From positions 7,479,983-7,543,982 of the forward strand of contig OY718807.1 of the NCBI GenBank assembly GCA_963070105.1: DNA of 64,000 nucleotides, given 5' to 3'. This document shows positions 29,478 through 42,780 of this stretch, piece after piece. Made by a program: the position numbers and the translations under genes. Origin of the DNA: Litomosoides sigmodontis. Its lineage: Eukaryota; Nematoda; Chromadorea; Rhabditida; Onchocercidae. Numbering within the stretch: the first letter of the stretch is position 1; each line of letters starts with the position of its first letter. The notes under the pieces were generated by a model. It was not told the DNA's origin. It was given only the letters and a program-made list of their open reading frames with translations, and made no database searches.

Positions 29478-30577
29478 CTGGAAAATAACAGTGCGGGCAT
29501 GTTTTATTCTGTCCTAATATTACAAAATCGATGATACTTCCACACATCTTACCACTGTAACTTACAGCTTACAAATCTAACACATATGTTTTCCATGTTG
29601 CCTCTTCTCCCAAAACGATTCAGTTAGAATCGGTGAACCAAACCCATGTGCAGTAGCATTGAAATTTAAATGTTTTTAAAGTTTGATATGCAACCAGTTT
29701 TCCAATAAATATCCTGAAGCAAAAATCGCAATGGACTTCATTGGTTCACGTCTTTATATGGTCCATCTAATAGCACAGAAAAACGCAAAACGATTTAAAC
29801 TATCAAACTTTTGAATCATGTTGTTTTGAATCCTGCTAAATGCAGTTAAATTCTTAAGCTAAATTCTCAAGTCATCAAAAATTTCGGAAAAAAATATATA
29901 ACGGTTTCATTTCCACCGAATGAACAATACAGGGTTTGGAAATAAACTTTACCTCCAAGAAATAATGTACAATATACCAATTATAATACAGTTTTCGGAA
30001 TGAATAGTTTCACACATAATTTAGTAGAAAAATGAAAAAACAACAAAAGCAAACGCTTATATTTGTGTGGACAATTTCCCATTTATCAGAAATCCTAAAA
30101 CAACTCCATCAAACTAGTTCTGCAAACGACGGTTCTCCCCTCTACAAAATTAAATATAACTCCTTTAATATGGACTCATGCAAACAAGTATTTAAATAAC
30201 GATTAGAACAGTTAGAAAAATATAAATTTTAAAACAAATACCACTAATAATTAGTAGAATTAACAATAGCTCAGAATTTTCAATAATAAAACACGAAAGG
30301 CAGAGAATTAACTGTAGATTTCAAACTAATCCCTTATAATTTATTACAATTATTAAATACATCAGAATGTTTTTAAGCAACGTATATCTTTAGTGTAATA
30401 AAAGTATTTTACAAAAGAAAAATGATTTCTCATTTTCATTTAGCTTCAAATAAGAATAAAACTTCAGGATACGATATAACGCTAATCTGCTTCCACTACA
30501 GCTTTGAAAGTATAATTGCATCCAGACTACAGTAAAGGAATAGAACCTTAATCACGTACACTTCAATCCATATAAAT
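29478..30577. other. Spacer between TRAPPC4 and LAMTOR4
   Basis: About 1.1 kb of AT-rich sequence between two same-strand genes. I find no further exon. It would hold the TRAPPC4 3' UTR; AATAAA-type signals occur on minus (TTTATT at about 30,340). Confidence 0.6.
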
Positions 30578-31926
30578 TCAAATTGTTAACAAACTGAATT
30601 TGTCTTGCCTTTCTATGAGGTTTCGAATTGCATCATCAAACCTTTGACACCGTATCGGCATATCAATCGAGTAAAAAGGATTTTTCAGAGCGAAGTCAGC
30701 GTAAAGCTCATAAATCCGTCGCAAAAGGCCATCAACACTATTACCCAGTGATAGCGAACCAACAATGACAAATTTCACTCCTGTCGTCGACTGGTAACAG
30801 TAAAGCCTAGAAGGATAACCCCTCCTTATCATTGGGGATTCAGAAAAGGATGAAATAGGCCGTAAATTCCCACAAATTCCACTCCTCTTGAATACCTTCT
30901 TACCAAACGTTTCAAGAGTTGTCTCAATTAAAAAAGAAAATCAGAACATGTCATGTCGCTCATAAAATATTAAACGATGATTAACAACGCTAATGATACA
31001 AGGAAAAACTGTTCCCATGGCAATAAATTCTGAAAATTTAGAGAATTTTTATCTTTAACCATTTCTTCAGAATATTTCTACCGTTTATATAAAATAACTA
31101 TTTTACACCTGTTGATTGCACACTTTTCGAATTTAAATAAAAATTTGAGCAGTCAAAAGAAAAATCAAAGAGCAAAGATGATATATGAAACATGCACATT
31201 CATTCCCTGAACTCTGTAATGTAGAGCTTATATAGCAGTTACAGAAAACAAAGTGTTCAAATATACTTACTTGAAATGATTCGTGCTCAGAATCTGAATA
31301 CCAGAGCTTTTCAAAGCAGGACTTAACTGAGCAGCGATTGTGTAAAGTGAATGGAATGTACTGGAAAGAATGATTTTTTCATTTGTTGTGATTACTGGTG
31401 GCTGAAAACGTATGCTAAGAGGATAGTTCATTTCGTCTTGGATAACGTCCAATACCATTTTCTCTGCACCACCAAACATGACTTTACACGCTTGAACTGT
31501 GGCGCCGTTTACTGCAGACACTGTGTATCTAAACTAATTCATGAATTATGTTATGTTTGACATATACTTATTACTTTAATGGACAATGAATGACTACAAT
31601 AAAACGTCAGCTAAATTTCAAATCACTCCATTAACAGCCAAAGTTTGATAGTTATACTCGATAAATAATAACCGTAACAGGTAATATGAAATAATCATAT
31701 GACTTTCGTTACTGCTAAGTGATTTAATAAAAAGTTAATACGCAAACCTGAGTCCGATTCCATCCCGTTCACCAAACACAACGGTCACTTTCTGGTCTAC
31801 AATGTCAAGGACAATGTCAAGCGGATAACTAAATGTTTTCTCAACACCAGCGTAATCAACCTTGCCATCCCAATCGTAAATCAAGCTTCCAGCTCGGTTA
31901 ATTATAAATACATGTTGTATCAACAT
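30578..31926 (-). CDS. TRAPPC4: TRAPP complex subunit 4 (synbindin) orthologue
   Basis: Core subunit of the TRAPP vesicle-tethering complexes, which act as exchange factors for Rab1-type GTPases in ER-Golgi and Golgi traffic and in autophagy. Exons on minus: 31926-31748, 31528-31271, 30806-30578; phases 2 and 2, all GT-AG; 221 residues (human 219). It begins with the longin-like strand HVFIINRAGSLIYDWDG and continues EKTFSYPLD, FGERDGIGLR, VSAVNGA, NYPLSIRF, TNEKIILSSTFHSLYTIAAQ, then K-LYCYQSTTGVKFVIV, RRIYELYADFALKNPFYS and MPIRC. Each block lines up with human TRAPPC4 as recalled, in order and with no gap larger than a few residues. The C-terminal tail is a little different in sequence but ends at the same place. 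A TATAG acceptor eight bases before the AUG suggests trans-splicing. Confidence 0.97.
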
Positions 31927-31935
31927 TTTCCGGCC

Positions 31936-33858
31936 TATAATATTTTTATTCCATTTCCTCTACCGAATCATCAATGATATTTCCAGTGTTCCATGAAAGA
32001 TTTTAATACGGAAAACTTGAAATGCAAGTCGTTTCATCATTTCTCCCCGTCGCTATTTAAAAGACACGAAGCATGAAAAAATGCAACTTTTTTCACGTTT
32101 ACAGAGCATAAAATAACAGTCATGCAAGCCGTAGATCAAAACCATCACATCACACATGTAAATAAGATTTCACATGCTATGTTGTAAGTGATTACACGTT
32201 GCACAGCAGGAAAAATGATTACACACTTATAATATATCAAACTAAGCATTTTTCTGTAAATAATTTTTAAATTATTTTATCAACGTATTATTATGATTGC
32301 TTTCAGTAGATGAATTCCTATCAAATTTACAACCAGCCGATGCTTAAATAACATCCTCCCTCACACCACCACACCTGCCCACACCGTAGTAAAAACCAAA
32401 TTGTAAACCTCTAATCTTCCCGGGCGCCGTGTGAGAATATTTAACGCAGGACGATTACGCAATTTTGTTTCCAATCAATCCAGTTTTGAAATTGCAGTTG
32501 AAATATATATTAAATTACTTGAGGTCAGTATGGCTCAAAGTCTAGATTAATGTGAAGTTACTGAAATCTAAAATGTATAAAAAGACAATAAAATTGAAAA
32601 ATAATAAAAGTAAAGTTGTGAAAGACAGATGCAAAGTAATTTTAACGACAAATCGCAGCTCATCTTTGTGCGCTGACCTAATGACCAGTAAACATCATGA
32701 CCTGGAGGTTGGGTGGAGGGGAGGGTGAAGTGGTGAGAGAGGAAAACATTACTGCATCAATAACCGAAATATTTCCCCATATGTCCTCCCTCCCACCCGG
32801 ATGTTCTGTGCTGTTGAACCTCGATCTCTTTCGTGTCATTACAACTCAGTTCAACCTAGCTGACTGAAGCTTTCAAAATTTTCAAATTCCTGAATATTCA
32901 ATTATGTCTTATCGCTACTCAATGCATAATACACAAATTGCTCAGATAGAATTTTGTAGGCAGAAAAATTGCAATTAATTAGTCAGTTCGTCTAAAATTA
33001 TAATACTGATTCAATGAAAGGAGCGAAAAAATGAAACATGTGAAAGCTATGTTTGCAAATTTAATTAGCTATTATTTTTCTTTAATGAGATATAACAATG
33101 GAGTATTATCACTATAATCTAACGATGATCAAAACTTGGACTGATATTGATGTATTTTTAATTTAATTACTGCTTGTATGTCAGTACAGGAAATAGATAA
33201 ACTCATAGTTATGTTGTATTTCAATCGCTATCAGTAATATTAATGTAAAAATAAAATCAAAGGTACAATTTGAATAATCAATTCATTGCGTAATTTAAAG
33301 AAATTGTATTGCAAAAGGCGAATGAATATCAGTGATGAAACCGCTAATGTGATAAGCAAATGATTCTGATAGTGGAACAACAGTATGGAGGATTTCATTG
33401 CGGGAAAGTATGCAAAGATGAAAATTCAAGAACAACGAAAAAGGAAGGAATATTAGCCGAAAGCAAATCATTGATTAAAAAACTTCAAATAAAAGACAAT
33501 TAAGTCGTGAAATTCTCATGATTAATAAGAAAAAGAAATGGACAGAGAGCGCGAGAAGAACGAGAAGAAGAAAAAAGGGAATATCTCAAAAATTATCGAA
33601 AATAAATTTCAAATTAATGAATAGACAAACGTTTATTGTAGGAAACGAGTTAACTATTCAAAGATGCAAAATTAAATTTCTGTTTGAAATTACAAAATAA
33701 AATTCTCATCTTTTTTTTCAAATAAAACTAGCTAAAATTTGTAAATTTTTGTTTTTGAATATTTTCTTCATTCCAAGAAAGAAGTACGGAAATAGTGAGT
33801 TCAAAGGAAAAAAAATGATCGTAACATAAGCTATGACGGTATTTCACAGTACTTCTAG
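31936..33858. other. TRAPPC4 upstream region with G-rich inverted repeat
   Basis: This separates TRAPPC4 from the next same-strand gene. It contains two comparatively GC-rich patches (about 32,340-32,450 and 32,640-32,830) that stand out from the AT background. The second holds a G-run element and its near complement. No coding exon seen. Confidence 0.6.
32711..32798. promoter_or_regulatory. G-rich element and C-rich near complement upstream of TRAPPC4
   Basis: GGGTGGAGGGGAGGG (32,711-32,725) is followed about 60 bases later by CCTCCCTCCCACCC (32,785-32,798), which is its near reverse complement. The pair could form a hairpin, and the G-rich strand could form a quadruplex. Its position on the upstream side of the minus-strand TRAPPC4 gene, in an otherwise AT-rich spacer, suggests a regulatory role; this is inference. 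Confidence 0.4.
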
Positions 33859-35794
33859 CTACTGTAAGCTAGCGAGGATTGCCTCATCCCTTGCTATTTC
33901 ACAAATCATTGCATTTCTGTAAGTCGTCAAACCGGTAACTCCCGGGATGAGACTGAAGAATTGTCGTTCCATTCTTGTGGCAATTTCATATGAGTGCTTC
34001 ATCACTGTGTCTCTCAGTGGCTCTTGCATATCTTTCAGTCTTTCCACTGCTTCCAGCAATTCTGGACTTCTCTCCAAACGTTCCATTAACTGTAAAAAGA
34101 CCAAACTTACAGTTTTTTTTTTCAGTCTGAAATGAAAGAACGATGGAAGAGATAACGATAAGTGAAAGAAATGAGCAATTTTAAATTTAAAATAAATTGA
34201 ATGAAAGGTGTTACGTCATTCGTATTATACTCTACTGCTTCCTCCCCAAGAATTTCATGTTTTTTTTCAAGCAATTCTAAGTATTTGAACCATTCGCGTT
34301 TTGATTTCTTATTTAACAATGCTGCATACTTCCTTGCTTTCTTAATTTTAGTTTCTTTCTAAAAGTTAAAAATTAAAAATTTACATAAAGTTTGTTAGAT
34401 GTATTTTTAAAAAAAATATAGTGTCTGTTTAGAAGAGTAAAAGTAACAACTTGTTAAAAATATACACATCTATCTTTTATTTTATCTCATTGATTTTTTC
34501 TTTTAAACTTTACTCCTTTTATTATTTCAAACAATTTAGCATATGTATTTTTTTGTTTCGATACAATTGCAATATTTGATTTGAAAAGTCAGCTAAGAAA
34601 AAAGCTTAAATTGATATATTTCAATATCATTTCAATTAACTGCAATCAAAAATTAATTATGCAAAGCTAAATTGTTTGCCACATCATCTCTATTCTGTTT
34701 CAAAAAAAAGCGCCCTATGCGGCAACAAAAAAAAAACGAGAAAAATATTGCACAAGAAATTAATCGCGTTAAGCTACCTCACATAAAGTGCCTCACGTAG
34801 GAAATGCGTGCCTAATATTACCCACTAATATAAGAAAGTATTTTAAAGAAAACTGAATAAATATTTACCGCAGCACTGTTGAGAAACAATAATGTGTGCA
34901 TTTCTTTTCGCGTTCGCATTCGCAATTCATGCAAATGTTGCTCGAGCTCATTTTGCGGTGGCGGACTTGACTTACGTTTAAACCAAAAACGCTTCAGAAC
35001 TTTCAAATCCTTACTTTTCTTCGCCTTCTTCCTTGATTTCCTTCGCTTCTGTTGTTGACTGTCCGATTTCTCTCCGGCAGTTTTTTTTGACGTACCAGCA
35101 AATTCTTCAGTTTCACTTTTGCCACCACCTCCTGACTTTCCGGATTCCGGATCCTTTTCTTCCTCACCATCCGATATTTTCAAACATTTCTCACATTTTC
35201 TTCGAAGTTCACCCATAAGATGCGGCAATTCCAATTCATCGCGAATTTTTGTGTATCGTAATCGCTGTTCCATCAAATATGTTAAATCCAAACATCTGAT
35301 CTCTTTTATGATCACCAAGGAATCAAAGAAAAATTGAGAAGCGTAGTAGTAGTAGGAATGGAAGATTAGTGTTGAAGTGAAATTATTTCGTTCTTTTTTC
35401 ATTTTTGACAACATTTTTCGATTTCGTATTTCCTGAAAATTAAAATCGATCATTTATAGAAGATTGAAGTGTCACCTTATCAATCATTTTAATACGTACA
35501 AGTTTAGTTTTTTAGGTAAAATGTAGGAAAAAAATGACTTATACGCTTTTTTTTTTCAAAAAATTTGTATTTGAAAAAATAATAGAACTGAGTGATAATT
35601 GAAAAGCCTTTTCTAATTCAAATTAGGAAATTTTTCAAAAAAAAAGGAACGAAAGAAATTATTATATTGTTATTTGATGATAAAAATAAATAGTTTAAAT
35701 TAATTGGAAGATAATCAAAAAACTCAAAGCTTACTTTAAGCCAATCGCCACATAATCCAAAGAATGGATTCCTCATCGTTAATATGTCAGCCAT
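33859..35794 (-). CDS. Unknown charged protein, 332 residues (four exons)
   Basis: Not recognised. Exons on minus: 35794-35735, 35432-34869, 34358-34215, 34089-33859. All phases are 0, junctions are GT-AG and the sum is 999 bases. The first exon encodes a short hydrophobic start (MADILTMRNPFFGLCGDWLK). Then comes a helical stretch with an aromatic patch (HSYYYYASQFFFDSLVI), a conserved-looking block LPHLMGELRRKCEK, a disordered Glu/Lys/Gly/Ser linker, a lysine/arginine-rich block (RKSRKKAKKSK), and a C-terminal region likely to be helical (REWFKYLELLEKKHEILGEE; LERSPELLEAVERLKDMQEP). No signal peptide or clear membrane segment. A TTGCAG acceptor four bases before the AUG fits trans-splicing. 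It may be diverged kin of the gene at 42,781-46,011 (shared LP..L..ELRR.C.K). A nuclear or cytoskeletal role would be guesswork. Confidence 0.75.
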
Positions 35795-37038
35795 CTTTCT
35801 GCAACGGTTAATTTACAACTAACTTGATTTGCTTAAAACGCAGCGCGCCTTATAGGTAAGATCAAAGTGTCGGCCGTTTACTTGAGAAAGTACTTTCATG
35901 TTCTGGAATAATTCAATTACTCAAATGAAATTGCAATTATTTCAATAAATAAATTTTTGCATCGATTTAAGTGATCAATCTCTCCTTCTCTCTCACTCCG
36001 CCTTTCCCTTTTTCACTTTTTAGGTTTTGTTTTTTTTGTCTGGTTCAATTAAATTGAATTTAAATTCGTTTAAAATTATAAGAGTAATTTTAGATATTTT
36101 GCTGATTTTTTTAGGTATCTATTAGTCTGTTTTTTTCTCCATTTTGTATTACCATTGAATTCATAACTTAATTGGTAATTCATAATTTTTATAATTTAAT
36201 TTATAACTCTTATAATTTAGCACTTTTGATCTTCCAGTACTTATTTGGTTAATTTTCCTGCAAGACAATATGGACACACATACGTGATATGTGGTAATGT
36301 CCCTTTCATTTCATTCCTTTACTTCCTTTTTCTCTTCGTTGATGAAATTTGAAGGAGGAAGAGTGTCCGTTCACAGTTCACTTCGTTTATTTTAAGCTCA
36401 AGTAACTTGAAAAAGCAATCAACCACATAACACTATGGCAGGTCAGGTGAAAATATTAAAATAACAGGGTTGTTGAGCATGACTGTTACTAAACTGATAT
36501 ACTGCATATCCTAATGTTTAAGATAGAGAGAGAGAGGGGGGGAGAGAACAGAGTGAGGGAGAAGAAATACTAGATGGAAGAGATAAACGTTGAAAAGATT
36601 GCGCTCTGCGAATGAATTTTAAGACGAAGTTAAATTCAATATAAGAACTAGAAAAAGGTTTGAAGTACGAATGGCTACACACCAACGTCTGTAAATTGAA
36701 ATGATAAGAATTTAAGATGAACGAGCATTTCAGGTTTTGCTATTTGTATTTAGGCTTGTTCTGTACGATTCTAAAAGAATCAATAAGTAGAGAGAATAAT
36801 TGGTGGCAGTGATTGACGTGTAGTTTCAGTTCATGTATCAGACAATTTAATGCCTAAGACTTCTTCATCAAATTTCCACCACATTTGAATTTTTGAAATA
36901 CATTTAAAATATACAAAAAGCAATTCTACGAATATCGGTAACAGTGGTCAGTGGGTTCAATTTCAATTATTAAATTACATCAAATTATACACTTTCATTT
37001 ATGTTAACATTGCAAAATGAAAATCAAAATGAAATCCC

Positions 37039-37266
37039 CTTCTTTATCAACATTTGTTTTGGCTTTTTTTTTTGATCATTCTGAGGTTTATGTAATTATT
37101 TTGCCGGCTTTTGGTACTAAATATTATGTAGATTTTGAATTCCATTCACGATGACAACTCCAAATTGATGGCATACCCTTACCAATCAAAAACGAAACCA
37201 TCTCACTAATGCTACATAAACCTCATAATGTTCAAAAGAAAACCAAAATAAGTGTTGATAAAGAAG
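37039..37266. repeat. Long imperfect inverted repeat (about 55-base arms)
   Basis: The left arm (37,039-37,094) begins CTTCTTTATCAACA and ends GAGGTTTATGTA. The right arm (37,213-37,266) is its reverse complement with roughly 80% identity and small length differences in the T-run. Similarity continues weakly outward for about ten bases. The 118-base loop is unique sequence. This could be a miniature inverted-repeat element or a foldback RNA source. Confidence 0.75.
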
Positions 37267-37273
37267 AGTATTT

Positions 37274-37313
37274 CCATTTAAAAATTAAATTTAAATTTTT
37301 AATTTTTAAATGG
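37274..37313. repeat. Palindrome with 16-base arms
   Basis: CCATTTAAAAATTAAA pairs exactly with TTTAATTTTTAAATGG across an eight-base AT-only centre. It begins eight bases after the right arm of the larger inverted repeat, so the two may belong to one element. Confidence 0.8.
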
Positions 37314-39076
37314 ATGCATTTGATAAAATCAGACAATTTTAAATATAACTACTAGTATTTGAAACAGTGTACTATAGCAACTAATGCATCTATTCAAAGA
37401 AATAAGATTAGATCTGGAAAATGCAAATATTTTAAATTAGCTAGTCACATTTCAATAATTTAAAATTTCAAACGAAGCTCACTTATACCATAATGCTTGC
37501 TATCACTTGTACCTTTCAATTTACTTCTTCGCTTTCTCTTATCTTACTACCTTACGAAGCTTTTATAGTACATCTCTTTAGCAAACAAATTGCTTCCTAA
37601 AACTATCCATTTCTGTCCCGGAAAAGTATGATTCATTCCAGTTTTCTAATTCAGGTAAGAGGTTAGAATTTAAGATATGAGCGGAAATCTTAAATCTTGA
37701 CAATGTTGCACGAAACTGAAAGTTATTTGAAACTTATTTGATAGAGCAATATAAATGGAAACATTCTATCAACAGTTATCATTTTACGCGACGAAATGAA
37801 AATCACAAACTCTTACAACAACATTCTATCAATCAAATAACGAAATTTTGCTTTTTTTCCTCAGCTGAATGAGCGGCAATTGTACAATTTTTCAATTATT
37901 TTGCGAAAATTAAAATTGGACTAAATGCTCGTTTAAACTCAAATTGAACAAATACTCTTTCAATTCAATTTCATCTCTTCATATCTGTAACTAATAATTC
38001 ATTTCTCAATCGATTTAAAAGAAAAGAAAATAATAATAAAATCGGAAGAGATAAAGTGTTACTGAGTGATCATAAAACTGAAGATTTTCTTGCACCATAA
38101 AGTTATTAGATGATGAATTCTGACGTTTCATCGTTGATTAGAAAACGTCAATTTTGAAATTTCTACTTTTCTATAGCAGTCCATTAAGTAATAAAGAAGG
38201 GGAGAATAAAGACAATCAATAATTTTGTATGAATTCGTTTCAAATGAGGAAAATGCTATAGAAATAGTTTGGCACATTTAAATAATACAACAAATTGAAA
38301 TTTCAAAATGTTTACAGTAATCAATTGACTGATCAGCAGGTTGCAATAACAACACAGTTTGAGCACATTTCATTTCAATCTTTGAAAGTTAAAAATTTTG
38401 TAAAATTTCTGAAATTAGAGGAAAAACGTTATAATTGAGCAAAAAATGTAAACGAATTCACGTATAAATTGGCAAAAACAACGAAAAGCCGAAACACTTA
38501 CGTGTGAAAATTCAAAAATTTTTAAATGAAATTTCAAGATGGCTTTCTATTGAAATTAAAAAAGAAAAAGAATGGAACAACAAGTAAAATTTGTAATGCT
38601 TCACTAGCAAGACATATAGACATATGCTACTGCTATCAAACACGACATATGCTATTAAAAGTAAAATTCAATTATCGTATAAATTCAAAAGCAAAAAAAA
38701 ATTCAGTGGCAAATTCAAAAAATTAAGCGTTAAAAAGATTGATTGAAATATCAAGCTATATATCTCCTCAATCTTTTTAAAAATAATCCACTGATTAATA
38801 ATTCTTTTATCATTTAAAAAAATTTGGAATTTTTAGTTGCTTTTTTTCTTTCTATGAAAACCAAAACAATACTATGCGGGAGGTATTTGAGAACTGAAAA
38901 AAATAAAGAAATAGAAAGGTAAGACATTAGGGAAAGAAAAAAAAGGTAGAAAATTTTTTTGATTATTAAAATATTTCAAACTTTTAATCAATTTTTCTTG
39001 TCGGACACTCATCGATTTCATCTGACGAAAGTGCAACTCTTCGCATTTCCAACGTGTGACAATTCAAATTCAAATT

Positions 39077-40598
39077 CTATATATTCGAACGACGACTTCT
39101 GGTGTTTGCTGGTGATGCACTCTGTCCTTCCTCAAATTTTCTTCGAAGTCGTTCTCTTGCTCGCTGCGCTCGATTCTTCGCAGGTAAAAATACGATCGAT
39201 TTAGCTTGAGAATTCTGATTTGATTTAAAAGATGCAGAATGTGAAGTTGTTTTACTTCCGACACACGACCTCTTTCCATCTTTCGCTTGTTTGATCTGAA
39301 AATTTTGATAGCAATTCGAGGTAAAATGAAGTTTACAACGGTGCAAAATGTTAGCTTCTACCATTGAAACAATGCGTTGCTCCACATTTCTAGCAAAATA
39401 CGCACGCTCGATGAAATATGTTATGAAATGAATCAATTTTAAATTGAAAATTTCCTTTCATTATGCAACTGTTATGAGGTAGAAGAATTACCGTTTGCAT
39501 CGAATGTGCACTTTTCCGAAGCACTGAGTCAGCATTAGTAGTGCTATCAGAAGCTGTACTTACACGATACTCCTTATGGATACCACATAAGTTAGATAGA
39601 TAGTTCTCTGTGCTACCTTCTTGATTAACGTTTGGTATTAATCTTGAAATTTTTGCAAGCATTTCACGATCAATTTTAACCTTATTTCTCAGACCGGTGG
39701 ATGTCGACGGTTCTTCAGGATTTTCAATGTACGGTTGTTTAGCAAATGCACATTTATCATTCCAACTACTTCCAGATTGCTTGCTCAACTTAACAATGTC
39801 AATCTCTTCAGCGCCTACACTTTCAGCACTCTGACCTGTTGTGCTACCTGAAGCTTCACTTCCGGACTGTTCCGTTTTTGATTGCAATTTTTGCACAGAA
39901 TCTTTGCCTACTGATGGTTTATTGCAGAAAAATTCGTAAACATTGCCGGTAACTTTTTGAAACTTTTTTGACTTACGCCATGATGTCTTGTTGCTTTCTG
40001 TCTGCTCTTTCGGTTCTTCCATCAGACGTGACATTACGTGTAATTTTTCAAGACGAGCGCATACCTAATAAAATATACACAATTATAATAAATGATAATT
40101 TACAAAAAAATAATGCAAAAATCCTTTTTTTTCCCTTTAAATACTTCAACTGCCAAATAATTTATCAATGATTTAGAAATAAAGCGATAAATTTATTTTG
40201 CATAACATACCTACTACCCACTGGTTGAGAATTCACTAAATTACTTCCTAACTTAAGAGCAGTTTGCAGAACTAGAAATTGCGGAAATCGGGCAAACAAC
40301 AACAAACTGATAATTCTTTAACAGATACTAACTGTTATCAGCCTCCGTTATCATGATAATCATATCATCTTGGTTTCCATGAGTAATAAATCGAGAATTA
40401 GTCAGTGGTGATAGCTTCAACATCATCCATTTCACCAATGTAACTTGTGATGCACCTTGGAAAATTGATGATTATTGATTGACTGACCTTTGACATGAAT
40501 TTCTGCACTGCTTCACTGGTACTATCACTTGCTTCTTCATCAGGTTGTTGCTTGCTCTCTCTCTTCTGATCAGAATGTCCGCTATCGTCAGATGCCAT
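39077..40598 (-). CDS. Unknown serine-rich protein, 300 residues (three exons)
   Basis: Not recognised. Exons on minus: 40598-40488, 40064-39492, 39295-39077. All phases are 0, donors AAG|GTCAGT and ACG|GTAATT, acceptors TTAG and TTTTCAG; 903 bases. The N-terminus is Ser/Asp/Glu/Lys-rich and leads into a short predicted helix that crosses the first junction (SEAVQKFMSK|VCARLEKLHV). The middle is Ser/Thr/Glu-rich and probably disordered. The C-terminus is basic (RAQRARERLRRKFEEG, then NTRSRRSNI). No signal peptide or membrane segment. I start at MASDD because a GTTTAG acceptor lies eight bases upstream; an in-frame AUG at 40,622 is on the far side of that acceptor. The helix at the first junction resembles EVAEKFFNVLMSTMEML of the next gene upstream, so the two may be diverged paralogues. 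Confidence 0.7.
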
Positions 40599-40606
40599 TG
40601 CAAACT

Positions 40607-42780
<2,174 letters not shown>

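Larger units (their letters stand above)
35799..39076. other. Intergenic region holding a long inverted repeat
   Basis: AT-rich sequence between two same-strand unknown genes. It contains the inverted repeat at 37,039-37,266, the palindrome at 37,274-37,313 and a short GA/GGGG patch near 36,524-36,545. No exon supported. Confidence 0.65.

Noticed and set aside
40398..40487. Continuation of the first exon of the 300-residue gene to a stop at 40,398
   Set aside because: A good donor (AAG|GTCAGT) at 40,488 joins in phase to a long downstream exon, which makes the continuation intronic.
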